DNA from: DASPNH01 sp035626675
GTDB taxonomy: Bacteria > Desulfobacterota > Binatia > UBA1149 > CAITLU01
Assembly: GCA_035626675.1 (NCBI GenBank)
Contig: DASPNH010000006.1
Span: 1-64,000, forward strand
Length of the DNA stretch: 64,000 nt
Direction: 5' to 3'
Positions 37,427 through 45,827 of this stretch are shown here, piece by piece. The stretch's first letter is position 1; each line of letters begins with the position of its first letter. The position numbers were made by a program, and so were the translations under genes. The notes below the pieces were generated by a model. The model made no database searches. It saw only the letters and a program-made list of their open reading frames with translations, and had not been told where the DNA came from.

Positions 37427-39127
37427 TTACGGCACGGTTCCGGCTTCGGTCGCCGCGCGGCTCCATCGCAGGTTGTCGATGACGGCGACCGAGTCGAAAT
37501 AGGGATCGGAGGTATCCCAGATCGCGATGCGAAGCCTGGCGATCTCGCCCGGCGTCACGTTGCCGGCAGCGGTGAGCCAGCCGGTGCCGCCGCCGACCTT
37601 GTCCCCGGGCTGGCAGCCGTTGTCGGAATCCTGATCGAAACCGCTCTGCGTCAGCTCGTTCTGGCCGATGCACGTGGAGATCGAGCTCGTGCTTTGCAAC
37701 CGCTCGCAGCCGGTCACGCCGTTGCGGCATTGACGGAAAAGTCCGGTCGCATTCTGCGCCAGGCCGGCGCCCACGAGGTAGGGATCGCCTTCGGGGGAGT
37801 GGTAGACGGCCAGGTTCTCGTCCGCGGGATTGCCGGCGGCGGTCGAGTCGAGCAGCACCACGAAAAGGTCGTGGTACTGCGTGCAGATCCACTCGGGAAA
37901 CTCCGCCGTCAGGAAGTTGAGGTTCAGGCTGAGCGAGCGCGCGTTGGTAGGAACACGCACGAGCAGCTCGAGCATCACCGGGTCCAGAGCCTGATCCCCG
38001 ACGCTCGACGGGCAATTGGTAGTGCTCGGCACCTCGCCGCCGTTGGCTTCGAGCCAGTCGGCGGGGAAGGGCGACATCGTGTCCTTGTCGGCTCCTTCCT
38101 CGAACGCGATGAAATTCGGATTCGTCTGCCCCGGCGCTGCCGCGTTGCCCGTGGAAAGCACGACGGCGGCAACGCCCTGCTGCGGCAACACGCCGCCAAA
38201 CATGGGACGGATCGACCGTGAGGCGGCTGCCGGGGTGCCGGTGCCGTCGGTCAGCGAAAAGCCTGCCGAGATCAGTCCCGCGCGCCGCTCGGGCAGCGGC
38301 ACATCCTGCGTGGTTAGCGTGCACAGGCCGAGCGCCTTGGCGTAGTCGATCGGATTGCTCGAGTTCGATGCCAGAGCGACGTCGCACACGGCTGCGCCGT
38401 CGTCGGCGGTGCCGTTGCAGTCGTCGTCCACGCCGTCACCGCCAAAGTCGAAAGCGCCAGGGTTGACCTGATCGGGCTCGCTGCAGCCGTCGGTCACGAG
38501 CTCGCAGCAATCGCCATCGGTGCTTGCCCAGCCGTCGTTGTCCAGGTCTTGCGCCGAAAGCGTGGTCGTCGTGGTCGGCGCGGCGGTCGTCGTGGTCGGC
38601 GCGGCGGTCGTCGTGGTGAGGCCGGCGGTGGTCGTGGGCTGCGCGAGAGTGGTCGTCGGCGCCGGCAGCGTCGTCGTCGTGACCTCGGTCGTGGTGGTCG
38701 TGATCGGCAGCGTCGTGGTCGTCTGTGCGAGAGTCGTTGTCGTCACGTGCACCGTCGTCGTCGTTACGCTGGTCGATGTCGTCGTTGTCGTGTCAGGTGT
38801 GGTCGTGGTGATCGGGGCGAGGGTCGTCGTCGTCGCATCGCACGGGCAGCTGGGATCGTCGAAGCTGCCGACGACCACTCGCAGGCACACCAACGCATCG
38901 GTGGCCGTGGTCGGAAGCGATCCCTTCGGCGCGCAGATGCAGGCGGGGTAGGGGTCGCAGGTTCGCAGTGCGACGGCGACACGAAGGATGGCGAGGCAAT
39001 CGCTGGCAGCGGGGACGGGGCCCTGCGTCTGGGGCTGCGAGCAGTCGCCCGGATCCGCCGTTGCCGACCCGGCATGGCACATCGCCGTCAGGACGGTCGT
39101 GATCGCGATGCGGGCCAGCCTCGCCAT
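37427..39127 (-). CDS. secreted dockerin-like protein with poly-Thr linker, MopE-like motif and choice-of-anchor domain
   Basis: This 566-residue protein begins at ATG 39127 with a signal peptide (1-24). Two dockerin-like helices with Cys-rich loops follow (about 28-96; CLAILRVAV, ATDALVCLRVVVG). A Thr-rich linker of about 90 residues (98-190) is likely O-glycosylated or extended. Next is a MopE-type metal-binding motif DNDGWASTDGDCCE...DDDCNG (194-243). The rest resembles the choice-of-anchor L domain of myxobacterial surface proteins. The order suggests a modular surface protein. The frame extends to 39157 but the signal sequence starts at 39127. Function is unknown. Confidence 0.8.
   Translation of the reverse strand: MARLARIAITTVLTAMCHAGSATADPGDCSQPQTQGPVPAASDCLAILRVAVALRTCDPYPACICAPKGSLPTTATDALVCLRVVVGSFDDPSCPCDATTTTLAPITTTTPDTTTTTSTSVTTTTVHVTTTTLAQTTTTLPITTTTTEVTTTTLPAPTTTLAQPTTTAGLTTTTAAPTTTTAAPTTTTTLSAQDLDNDGWASTDGDCCELVTDGCSEPDQVNPGAFDFGGDGVDDDCNGTADDGAAVCDVALASNSSNPIDYAKALGLCTLTTQDVPLPERRAGLISAGFSLTDGTGTPAAASRSIRPMFGGVLPQQGVAAVVLSTGNAAAPGQTNPNFIAFEEGADKDTMSPFPADWLEANGGEVPSTTNCPSSVGDQALDPVMLELLVRVPTNARSLSLNLNFLTAEFPEWICTQYHDLFVVLLDSTAAGNPADENLAVYHSPEGDPYLVGAGLAQNATGLFRQCRNGVTGCERLQSTSSISTCIGQNELTQSGFDQDSDNGCQPGDKVGGGTGWLTAAGNVTPGEIARLRIAIWDTSDPYFDSVAVIDNLRWSRAATEAGTVP
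38558..38836 (-). repeat. poly-threonine codon tract
   Basis: This stretch encodes residues 98-190 of the protein at 37427-39127, mostly ACG/ACC/ACA threonine codons in runs of four or five broken by Pro, Leu or Ala. Some blocks are near-identical at the DNA level (GTCGTCGTGGTCGGCGCGGC read on the plus strand, twice), so replication slippage is plausible and length may vary between strains. Confidence 0.75.
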
Positions 39128-39164
39128 GAGTCGATCGTGGCATGGGCCGGCGCCCACAGGCAGG

Positions 39165-40274
39165 TCATTGGCCCGAAGAAACCGGCGGCTGGCGAAGAAC
39201 CAGAACGTCGGTGGGCCGGCCGCCCGTAGGAAGAGGCGCCTCGGTCAGCCGGTCACCGCGTTGTGCGTCGAAGACGTGAATTCCCTCAGATCCGAAAATG
39301 CTTTCGGGAACGAAGACGTTGCCGCTGCGCACATCGAAGCCGATGGCCGGCACGGCAAAACCGACCGACACGTGAAGCTCGGGTCCCTCCTCGACTCCCT
39401 CGGCGAAGGAAAAGCGTTTCAAGTGTGAGGAGAGGTCCAGATCGGTGCTGTAGGCGAGAAATCCCGAAGTGGGCGAAGTCATGGTGAACGGGCCGAGATC
39501 GGCGCCGGTCTCGCCGTCGGCTTCCGCGATGAGGATTCCTTCGCTGATCAAAGTGGTCAGGTCGATGGCCTCGATGCCGCCGGCGTCGAAGAAGCCGCCG
39601 GTAGCGCTCAGCAGCAGCCGATCGCCCACGATCTGCATGCGGTGCTTGGGCGCAGTGCCGGCCAGCTCGATCGCCTGCAGGCCGGGCGATTTCGGATCGG
39701 CATCGATCAACTGCTCGGTGTCCAGGTCGACGACCGCGAGATAGGCCGGGGTCTGCAGGCCGCCCGAAGCTTTCTGGTTGGCGCGCCGGATCTGCACGAA
39801 CAGCCGGTCGCCCGCGATGATCATGGCGCCGAGGTCGGGAATGCCGTCGTCGTCGGCGAACGGCGACAGATCGACGACCTCCTCCATGACGCCAGCTCGT
39901 GGATCGACGCGCAGGAGCGAGGTCGCGCCCTGACGGCTGACGTAGAGGCGGCGGCGATGCGCCACGGCGACGTCGTCGGGCGGCTGCGATGTGCCGAGAT
40001 CGACGGTGTGGAGGATCTCCCATGCGGCTTTTGCGATGACGGAAAGGGTGCCCGCACCCCGGCTGATCACGTAGAGCCGGCGTCCCTTCTCCTGCACCAC
40101 GGCGTCGCCGCCCACGGTCAGCGGCGGTTTGACCTGGTTCCAGGGAGCATCGCTGTCGAAGACGCGAATGGTGCCGTCGGCGTCGAGCTCATCGTTGGCG
40201 ACGACGGCGAAGCGGCCTGCTGCGGTGGCAACCGGCGCCCACAGCATCGTGATCGCCAGCATCGCAGCGGGCAT
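39165..40274 (-). CDS. secreted beta-propeller protein (hypothetical)
   Basis: This 369-residue protein starts at ATG 40274, with AAGGA 8 bases upstream and a signal peptide (MPAAMLAITMLWAPVATAAG). The rest reads as a beta-propeller of the YVTN/lactonase kind, with repeated motifs such as RRLYVISRGAGTLSVI, RRLYVSRQGATSLLRVDP and NVFVPESIFG. No enzyme signature is evident. The open frame extends to 40445, but that part is leader DNA duplicated near 44500 and contains the inverted 5' end of the MFS gene, so it is not the true start. The gene ends 37 bases before the start (39127) of the secreted protein gene on the same strand and may be cotranscribed with it. Confidence 0.75.
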   Translation of the reverse strand: MPAAMLAITMLWAPVATAAGRFAVVANDELDADGTIRVFDSDAPWNQVKPPLTVGGDAVVQEKGRRLYVISRGAGTLSVIAKAAWEILHTVDLGTSQPPDDVAVAHRRRLYVSRQGATSLLRVDPRAGVMEEVVDLSPFADDDGIPDLGAMIIAGDRLFVQIRRANQKASGGLQTPAYLAVVDLDTEQLIDADPKSPGLQAIELAGTAPKHRMQIVGDRLLLSATGGFFDAGGIEAIDLTTLISEGILIAEADGETGADLGPFTMTSPTSGFLAYSTDLDLSSHLKRFSFAEGVEEGPELHVSVGFAVPAIGFDVRSGNVFVPESIFGSEGIHVFDAQRGDRLTEAPLPTGGRPTDVLVLRQPPVSSGQ

Positions 40275-40311
40275 CCGCGCGTTCCTTAACACAGCTCGAA
40301 TCGTCGTGCGG
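40255..40311 (+). repeat. 57-bp leader repeat, copy A
   Basis: This stretch matches 44453-44509 at 53 of 57 positions in the same orientation. Copy A includes the ribosome-binding site and first codons (MPAAMLA, minus strand) of the propeller gene at 39165-40274. The 13-base word GATCGTTCCATTG follows both copies at the same distance (40332 and 44531). Confidence 0.85.
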
Positions 40312-40721
40312 CGAGAGCCTACCACCGCACAGATCGTTCCATTGGCGAGCATGCTGAAAACCGTAGCGGGGATCGGATCGGCTGGAAAGAGTGCCCACGC
40401 CGTCAGGGCCACCATGCGGTGGCGGGTACCGGAGGATGGCGGCATGGAGCGCGAACACGCTGAAGGCCCCGAGCCGGCCGACGTAATCGTGCGCGGGTTG
40501 TACGTCTAGCCGTGATCACGTCCTCGGGAACAGTTACCGATGCCACGGGACGTCCGTTTCGCCGACGGCCCTTCCTCGATGGGCCCCGGCCGCCCTACGA
40601 GCCTCGCCGACCCGCAGGCAGCGTTCTGTATGCCGAACCAGCGTTGGCGATGACGGGTGTAGATGAGCCACCATCGCATGCCTGGACAGAAGCACGGGCC
40701 GTGCCTTCGGAGTCATACGTC
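40275..40721. other. 447-base rearranged intergenic region
   Basis: The region between two minus-strand genes holds most of leader repeat copy A and an inverted copy of the MFS gene's first 44 bases (40402-40445). A further 276 bases (40446-40721) show no convincing gene. Frames at 40512-40880 lack a ribosome-binding site and any recognisable motif. Promoter elements for the propeller gene are expected here but not obvious. Confidence 0.55.
40402..40445 (-). repeat. inverted copy of the MFS gene 5' end
   Basis: Read on the minus strand, these 44 bases match 44574-44617 at 43 positions and encode the first 14 codons of the MFS transporter (MPPSSGTRHRMVAL against MPPASGTRHRMVAL). Here they lead into the propeller gene's leader rather than into a transporter. 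Confidence 0.88.
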
Positions 40722-43700
40722 CTACTCGATGCTCACGCGGATCCACGGCGGCGCGTTGGGCGGCTCGAAATCCGGGGAGGAAGCATCGAGCACTGTCACG
40801 GCGAACTCGTTCGGCGTGGGCGGACCGAAACGCCGGAAGCTGCACTCGGCCAGATCGACAGGCCCCTGTATGCCGGCTAGCGACACGAAGCCGAGCGAAA
40901 GAACACTACCGGTATCGGCCGCGGCGAATAACCCGGGTGCCAGTCGCGAGCACCGGACCTGCCCGCGCGTTTCATAAAACGTGCCCGAAGCCACCCGATG
41001 GTCGATCTCGAGCTGAAGCGCGCCGAGCAGGGCAGGCGTCTCGAGGCGGATCACGACGCGGTCGTTGCAGTCGGTTGCCACCGCAATCCCCACCGCCTTC
41101 TGGAGCACGAGGCTGCCGTCAACGACGGTGATCGCCTTGTTGCCGTTGACGTCGCACGCCCAGCGCGGGCAGGCAACGTCCAGTCCGACCGCGCTGCCGA
41201 CAACTTGCTGCGCATCGTCGGCGTTCACTCCGCCGCTTGCGTCGGCGTCTCCACAGCCATCAGGAAAGCCTGTGCAATCGGCCGAACAGTTGTCTCCGTT
41301 GGCTGTGTTCCCGTCGTCGCAGAGCTCACCGTCGGTCGTCACGCCGTTCCCGCACGCCGTGAGCGTACAGTTGGCGTCGCAGCCGTCGCCGCTCTCGAAA
41401 TTGCCGTCGTCGCACGGCTCCAGCGCCGTGACGATGCCGTCGCCGCAATGACTCAGCATGCAGTCGTTGAGGCAGCCATCCGTGGGATTGTCATTGCCGT
41501 CATCGCACTGCTCGGCAGCGCACGAGTCCGCCCAATACGGGCAGCTCCCACCGCCGGTGCGCACGATACCATCGCCGCAGCGGGCAAGGCTGCAGTCGTT
41601 CAGGCAGTAATCCTCGTTGGAGGAGTTCCCGTCATCGCAGGCTTCGCCCTCGGTCGCATGTCCGTTGCCGCATGCGGTGATCCGACAGTTGCGATCGCAG
41701 CCGTCACCGGAGCCGTAGTTGCCGTCGTCGCATTCCTCGACGCCGTAGTGGAGGAAGCCGTCGCCGCAGCGATTGGCGACACATGCCGGAAGGCACGCGT
41801 CCGAAACGGCGTCATTCCCGTCATCGCACTCCTCGGTGTCCCAACGCGTGACCCCATCGCCGCATGAGGTGGTCCGGCAGCGCGGGGAGCACGAATCTTC
41901 GGGAAAGCGGTTGCCGTCATCGCACTCCTCGTCCGTCGCGACCACGCCATTCCCGCAGTGGCTCGCTGTGCAGTTCGAATCGCAACCGTCACCTTCGACA
42001 TCGTTGCCGTCGTCGCACTCTTCGCTCGATTCGATGAACGCGTTTCCGCACCGGGAGGCCGAAGGTGATGTCTGCAGCCAGAGCGAGCTGCTGCCGTCGT
42101 CGCGCTCGGTGCGCCAAAGGACCGCCCATTGATCGCCACCTGCGCGTCGACGGCCGACCAGGCTCGCGAGCTGCAGCGACGGATCCATGGCCAGCGCCGC
42201 GGGCGCCAGTGGTGCGGGCGGAGACCAGCTGTTTCCGTCGTCCAGGGAGAAGCTGGCTGCAAAGGCAGGCTCGGTCAGGCCCGGTGCAAATGACGGATCG
42301 GTGGTTCGCCAAGCTGCAAGCCAACTCCCACGACGAGTCGTTGCGATCGCTGGAAAATCATCGCGCGCGGCATCGACCAGCGCACGTTCGGCCACTGGCC
42401 CCGGCTCCGTCCAGGTTCGGCCGCTGTCGTTCGAGCGCGAGAAAACGATGTCCCCATCCCAGCCCCAGCCGCTCGGCCGTACCGTGCGCGCAGGCCAGAG
42501 GCCGATCACGGTGTCGCGAGCGTCCGAGGCCGCCGCAAAACCTCGAGGCCAGCGATCGAGCGAACCGAACTCGGAAAAATCCGACGTCAGCGTGTGTGCA
42601 CCGGACGCGGGTTGCCGGGGATCCACTTCGGACGGGAACACGCCGCGCAGGGTAGAGAATTTCCACAGCGTCAATGGACCCTGCTCGGTCGCGACGAGCT
42701 CTGGTGATGCGCCATGCAGTGCGCCGAGCATCTCCTCCAGACGTGCGCCCCACGCCCACGTCGCGCCATCATCCGTAGATCGGCCAACGAAGACCCAGGT
42801 CGCAGTTTCGTCGGAGCCTTGGAGGTCCTGCTGCGCCGACAACGCGAGGTACCAATGACCGTCGCCGGCCGCGCTCAAGCGTGGCCGCGCATACTGGAAA
42901 TCCGAAAGCACTGGCCGCGGCAGATAGTGCGATCCGAACCCGTCGCCAAGAAGGTCGAAGCCGGTCTTCCACGTGCGCGCGTCGTCGGTGGAACGCCAGA
43001 AACGCCACAGACATTCCGATGCATCGTTGAATGGACAGTGGCCGCCGACGACGAGCCAATTGCCTTCGCCGTCGGTGGCGGCTGCCACGTCCCACGCATG
43101 CCCGAGCAGACGCGGCCCGCTCCATGTCCGGCCGTCGTCGCGCGACACATCCACGAAGGCTCCCGGCCCGGACTTCGTCTGCAACGTCGATGCGATGACA
43201 AGGGTGCCAGAGCGGCCAGCCAGGAGGTGAGCTCCTTCGCCGACGTGACCGTTCTCGTATCCATTGCGCTCGATCGGCGGGCCGAGCTCGGGCAACGCGG
43301 CTGCCGGCATTGTGGTCGTGGTCGTGGTCGTCGTCGGGTGTCCCTCACCGAGGACGATCTCGCGCCCGAGCCACTGGCCGTCCGGAGATCTCCAGCCGGC
43401 GAGCATCCGGCCAGGTGACAGAGGGACCACTCTCCGCATCGGATCGCCCGGAGGCCACTGGCTCGCCGCGCCGTCACCGAGAAGGAACGGCTTCGACAGC
43501 GGATCACCGGCGGCCGACCACCACCGGCCGTAGATCTCGACGTCGTAGCCGATCCGCTGCTCCCAAAGCGTCACGAACGTGCCATCGGAATCGACGCCCA
43601 TGCCGGTCAGCTCGAACTGGCTGCTCGCGCGATCGCTCAGCAGAACCTGCTGCGGAGACCCGCTGCCCTCCCAATCGAAACGAATGTACTCGTATGAGTC

Positions 43701-44219
43701 AGCATTCCGGTCGTCGTCGTTGATGAAGCGGAAGATGCGCCACTGCTCGCCGGAGCCCGCCACGATGTGGCCCCAGTGTTCGCAAAAGCTCGGCGAGATC
43801 TCGAAGCGGGCATGTCGCAGGCGGTTACCTGCAAGATCGAAGCGCGCAAGACTGACCGCACACGGCTCGCGAGACATCCAGCTTGCCACAAAGGTGCCGT
43901 CCGGCTCCGACGTGACGATGCCGTCGCCTGCGCGCACGGATTCGTCGATCAGGAGCCTCGGGCTTTCGATCTCCACACCGTCGGCTGCGTAGTGGTGTCG
44001 CAGCAGGTATGTCGGCCACCATGTGCTGGAGACGGTCACGTCCCAGTCGAAGGTGACGCGGGAACCGTCAGCCTGGCCGGCCAGGGCGTGCTGGCGCCGC
44101 AGGTCCCACACCGGCGAATCGCCGATCTGATGAACCGGGCCGAGCTTTGGAGCGGCGGGCGCGGAGACCGGGCCCAGAACCATGGCCGCGGCCATGCACA
44201 GAGCGCTGAGGCGTTGCAT
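40722..44219 (-). CDS. large secreted BNR/sialidase-like protein with Cys-rich repeats, dockerin-like and cohesin-like modules
   Basis: This 1165-residue protein has a signal peptide (1-22) and a run of eight Thr (296-303). Five BNR/Asp-box motifs follow (SRDDGRTWS 359, STDDARTWK 410, STDDGATWA 481, SNDSGRTWT 596, SLDDGNSWS 658), indicating a sialidase-type propeller. Residues 723-985 are eight Cys-rich CGNG...CDDGN...GC...C repeats of the DUF4215/myxobacterial type. Residues 988-1050 are two dockerin-like units. The final 110 residues (1052-1165, VVIRLETPALLGALQLEIDH...) look like a cohesin-type beta-sandwich. Sialidase catalytic residues cannot be verified by eye, so enzyme activity is uncertain. 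It is probably a surface-anchored or secreted adhesin-like protein. Confidence 0.82.
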   Translation of the reverse strand: MQRLSALCMAAAMVLGPVSAPAAPKLGPVHQIGDSPVWDLRRQHALAGQADGSRVTFDWDVTVSSTWWPTYLLRHHYAADGVEIESPRLLIDESVRAGDGIVTSEPDGTFVASWMSREPCAVSLARFDLAGNRLRHARFEISPSFCEHWGHIVAGSGEQWRIFRFINDDDRNADSYEYIRFDWEGSGSPQQVLLSDRASSQFELTGMGVDSDGTFVTLWEQRIGYDVEIYGRWWSAAGDPLSKPFLLGDGAASQWPPGDPMRRVVPLSPGRMLAGWRSPDGQWLGREIVLGEGHPTTTTTTTTMPAAALPELGPPIERNGYENGHVGEGAHLLAGRSGTLVIASTLQTKSGPGAFVDVSRDDGRTWSGPRLLGHAWDVAAATDGEGNWLVVGGHCPFNDASECLWRFWRSTDDARTWKTGFDLLGDGFGSHYLPRPVLSDFQYARPRLSAAGDGHWYLALSAQQDLQGSDETATWVFVGRSTDDGATWAWGARLEEMLGALHGASPELVATEQGPLTLWKFSTLRGVFPSEVDPRQPASGAHTLTSDFSEFGSLDRWPRGFAAASDARDTVIGLWPARTVRPSGWGWDGDIVFSRSNDSGRTWTEPGPVAERALVDAARDDFPAIATTRRGSWLAAWRTTDPSFAPGLTEPAFAASFSLDDGNSWSPPAPLAPAALAMDPSLQLASLVGRRRAGGDQWAVLWRTERDDGSSSLWLQTSPSASRCGNAFIESSEECDDGNDVEGDGCDSNCTASHCGNGVVATDEECDDGNRFPEDSCSPRCRTTSCGDGVTRWDTEECDDGNDAVSDACLPACVANRCGDGFLHYGVEECDDGNYGSGDGCDRNCRITACGNGHATEGEACDDGNSSNEDYCLNDCSLARCGDGIVRTGGGSCPYWADSCAAEQCDDGNDNPTDGCLNDCMLSHCGDGIVTALEPCDDGNFESGDGCDANCTLTACGNGVTTDGELCDDGNTANGDNCSADCTGFPDGCGDADASGGVNADDAQQVVGSAVGLDVACPRWACDVNGNKAITVVDGSLVLQKAVGIAVATDCNDRVVIRLETPALLGALQLEIDHRVASGTFYETRGQVRCSRLAPGLFAAADTGSVLSLGFVSLAGIQGPVDLAECSFRRFGPPTPNEFAVTVLDASSPDFEPPNAPPWIRVSIE

Positions 44220-44573
44220 GGCACATCATCACCCGAGATTAGGGCGGGCCGCCAGACACTTTTGTCCGGTCAAGGGTTTTCCTCGCCCGGCGCGCGATTT
44301 CCGCGACGGGGAGCACGCTTGGCCTCCGCCGCGAGCCCGGCTGCGATCGCCGAAAGGACAATGTCGCATTGCATCCGCGGAGCCGCCGGCGGCCGCCCCG
44401 GTCTTCGCCTACGACGCCAAGACCGGCGAGCTGCTGTGGGACCACACCGGACGCCAGCATCGCAGCGGGCATCCGCGCGTTCCTTCGCACATCTCGAATC
44501 GTGGTGCGGTGCTTTCCTTTCACGGCCGCCGATCGTTCCATTGTCTCGCGTCGCCGTCTAATGTTCGCGCCGC
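44220..44573. other. 354-base region with PQQ-repeat scrap and leader repeat
   Basis: Between two divergent genes lie a short plus-strand stretch encoding APVFAYDAKTGELLWDHTG (about 44395-44451), which matches the consensus of PQQ-enzyme propeller repeats, and the leader repeat copy B. The minus-strand reading keeps the leader's ribosome-binding site and MPAAMLA start, but then runs into antisense of the PQQ scrap. It therefore looks like debris of a deleted gene. A promoter for the MFS gene must lie here; none is clear. Confidence 0.55.
44453..44509 (+). repeat. 57-bp leader repeat, copy B
   Basis: It matches copy A (40255-40311) at 53 of 57 positions in the same orientation. At this copy the downstream minus-strand gene body is missing. 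The MFS transporter starts 64 bases beyond it on the plus strand. Confidence 0.85.
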
Positions 44574-45827
44574 ATGCCGCCAGCCTCCGGTACCCGCCAC
44601 CGCATGGTGGCCCTGACGCTGGCGCTGATCGCGGTCGCCTACCTGGACCGCGTCTGCATCGCCACGGCCGCTCCGGCCATCAAGGCCGAGCTGGGCCTGG
44701 ACGACTCGCAGATGGGCATGGTCTTCAGCGCCTTCACCTTCGCCTACGCCATCTTCGAGATTCCCAGCGGCTGGCTCGCCGACCGCTACGGCGCCCGCGT
44801 GACGCTGACCCGAATCGTGCTGTGGTGGTCGCTGATGACGGCGATGACCGGCCTTGCCACCGGGTTCCTGTCGCTGATCGCGCTGCGCTTCCTGTTCGGC
44901 ATCGGCGAGGCCGGCGCGTTTCCGGCCATGGCGCGCGCGTACTCGCGCTGGCTGCCGTCGCGCGAGCGCGGACGATCGTTCGGTTTGGCGATCATGACGG
45001 GCGCCGTGGCAGGTGCGATCACGCAGCCGCTGGTCGTACTCCTGCTCGAGCACACTAGCTGGCAGCGCGTGTTCGCGCTGTTCGGATGCGTCGGCGTGGG
45101 ATGGGCAGCGCTCTGGTGGTGGTGGTTTCGCGACGACCCGCGCCAGCATCGCAGCGTCAACCAGGGCGAGCTCGCCGAGATTGCTGCCGGCGGCGCCGAG
45201 GATCGCCCGCACGGCCACGTGCAGTGGCGCATCCTGATGCGCAACCGCACGCTGATGGTGCTTTGCACGATGTATTTCTGCGTCATCTACGGCTGGTACT
45301 TCTACCTGACCTGGATGCCGACCTACCTGCTGCGAGCGCGCGGCTTCGAGCTGCGCGAGGTCGGCTGGCTCGCGGCGCTGCCGCTGCTGTCGATCGCGCT
45401 CGGTGTCTTCCTCGGCGGATGGATCTCCGATCGCCTCGTGCTGCGCCTCGGATCGCGACGAGGGCGTCAGGCCTGCGGCCTGGTGGGCCTACCCGTGGCT
45501 GCCGCTGCCGTGCTCGGCGGCGTGCTGACGAAGGATCCGATGACGTCGGCATTGCTGCTTGCCCTCGGCGGCGGCGCGGCAGCTCTTGGCGTGGCGCCGG
45601 CATGGGCGGTCTCGCTCGAGATCGGCGGCGTGCATGCGGGCGTCGTCTCCGGCGCCATGAACATGTTCGGCAATCTTGGCGGCACGCTCTCGCCGCTGGT
45701 GATCGGGTCGGCGCTGCAGCGATGGCAGTCGTGGGACTCGCCGCTGATCAGCGTGGCCGTGCTCTATCTGGCCGCAGCGGTGTGCTGGCTGGTCATCGAC
45801 CCCGGCGACCGGATCGAGCAGGGATGA
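44574..45827 (+). CDS. MFS transporter, anion:cation symporter-like
   Basis: This 417-residue protein has 12 predicted membrane segments, the MFS signature DRYGARVTLTR between segments 2 and 3, and an N-terminal motif YLDRVCIATAAPAIKAELGL typical of the anion:cation symporter family (hexuronate, galactonate, phthalate, nicotinate transporters). The substrate cannot be inferred. ATG 44574 or ATG 44604 may be the start; the first 44 bases are duplicated in inverted form at 40402-40445. The stop overlaps the next gene's ATG (ATGA), suggesting an operon. Confidence 0.88.
   Translation: MPPASGTRHRMVALTLALIAVAYLDRVCIATAAPAIKAELGLDDSQMGMVFSAFTFAYAIFEIPSGWLADRYGARVTLTRIVLWWSLMTAMTGLATGFLSLIALRFLFGIGEAGAFPAMARAYSRWLPSRERGRSFGLAIMTGAVAGAITQPLVVLLLEHTSWQRVFALFGCVGVGWAALWWWWFRDDPRQHRSVNQGELAEIAAGGAEDRPHGHVQWRILMRNRTLMVLCTMYFCVIYGWYFYLTWMPTYLLRARGFELREVGWLAALPLLSIALGVFLGGWISDRLVLRLGSRRGRQACGLVGLPVAAAAVLGGVLTKDPMTSALLLALGGGAAALGVAPAWAVSLEIGGVHAGVVSGAMNMFGNLGGTLSPLVIGSALQRWQSWDSPLISVAVLYLAAAVCWLVIDPGDRIEQG

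Noticed and set aside
38558..38836. CRISPR or minisatellite array on the plus strand
   Set aside because: The repeats are threonine codons of a linker in a supported gene.
40512..40880. 122-codon plus-strand frame overlapping the end of the 40722-44219 gene
   Set aside because: No motif or ribosome-binding site; overlaps a better-supported gene antisense.
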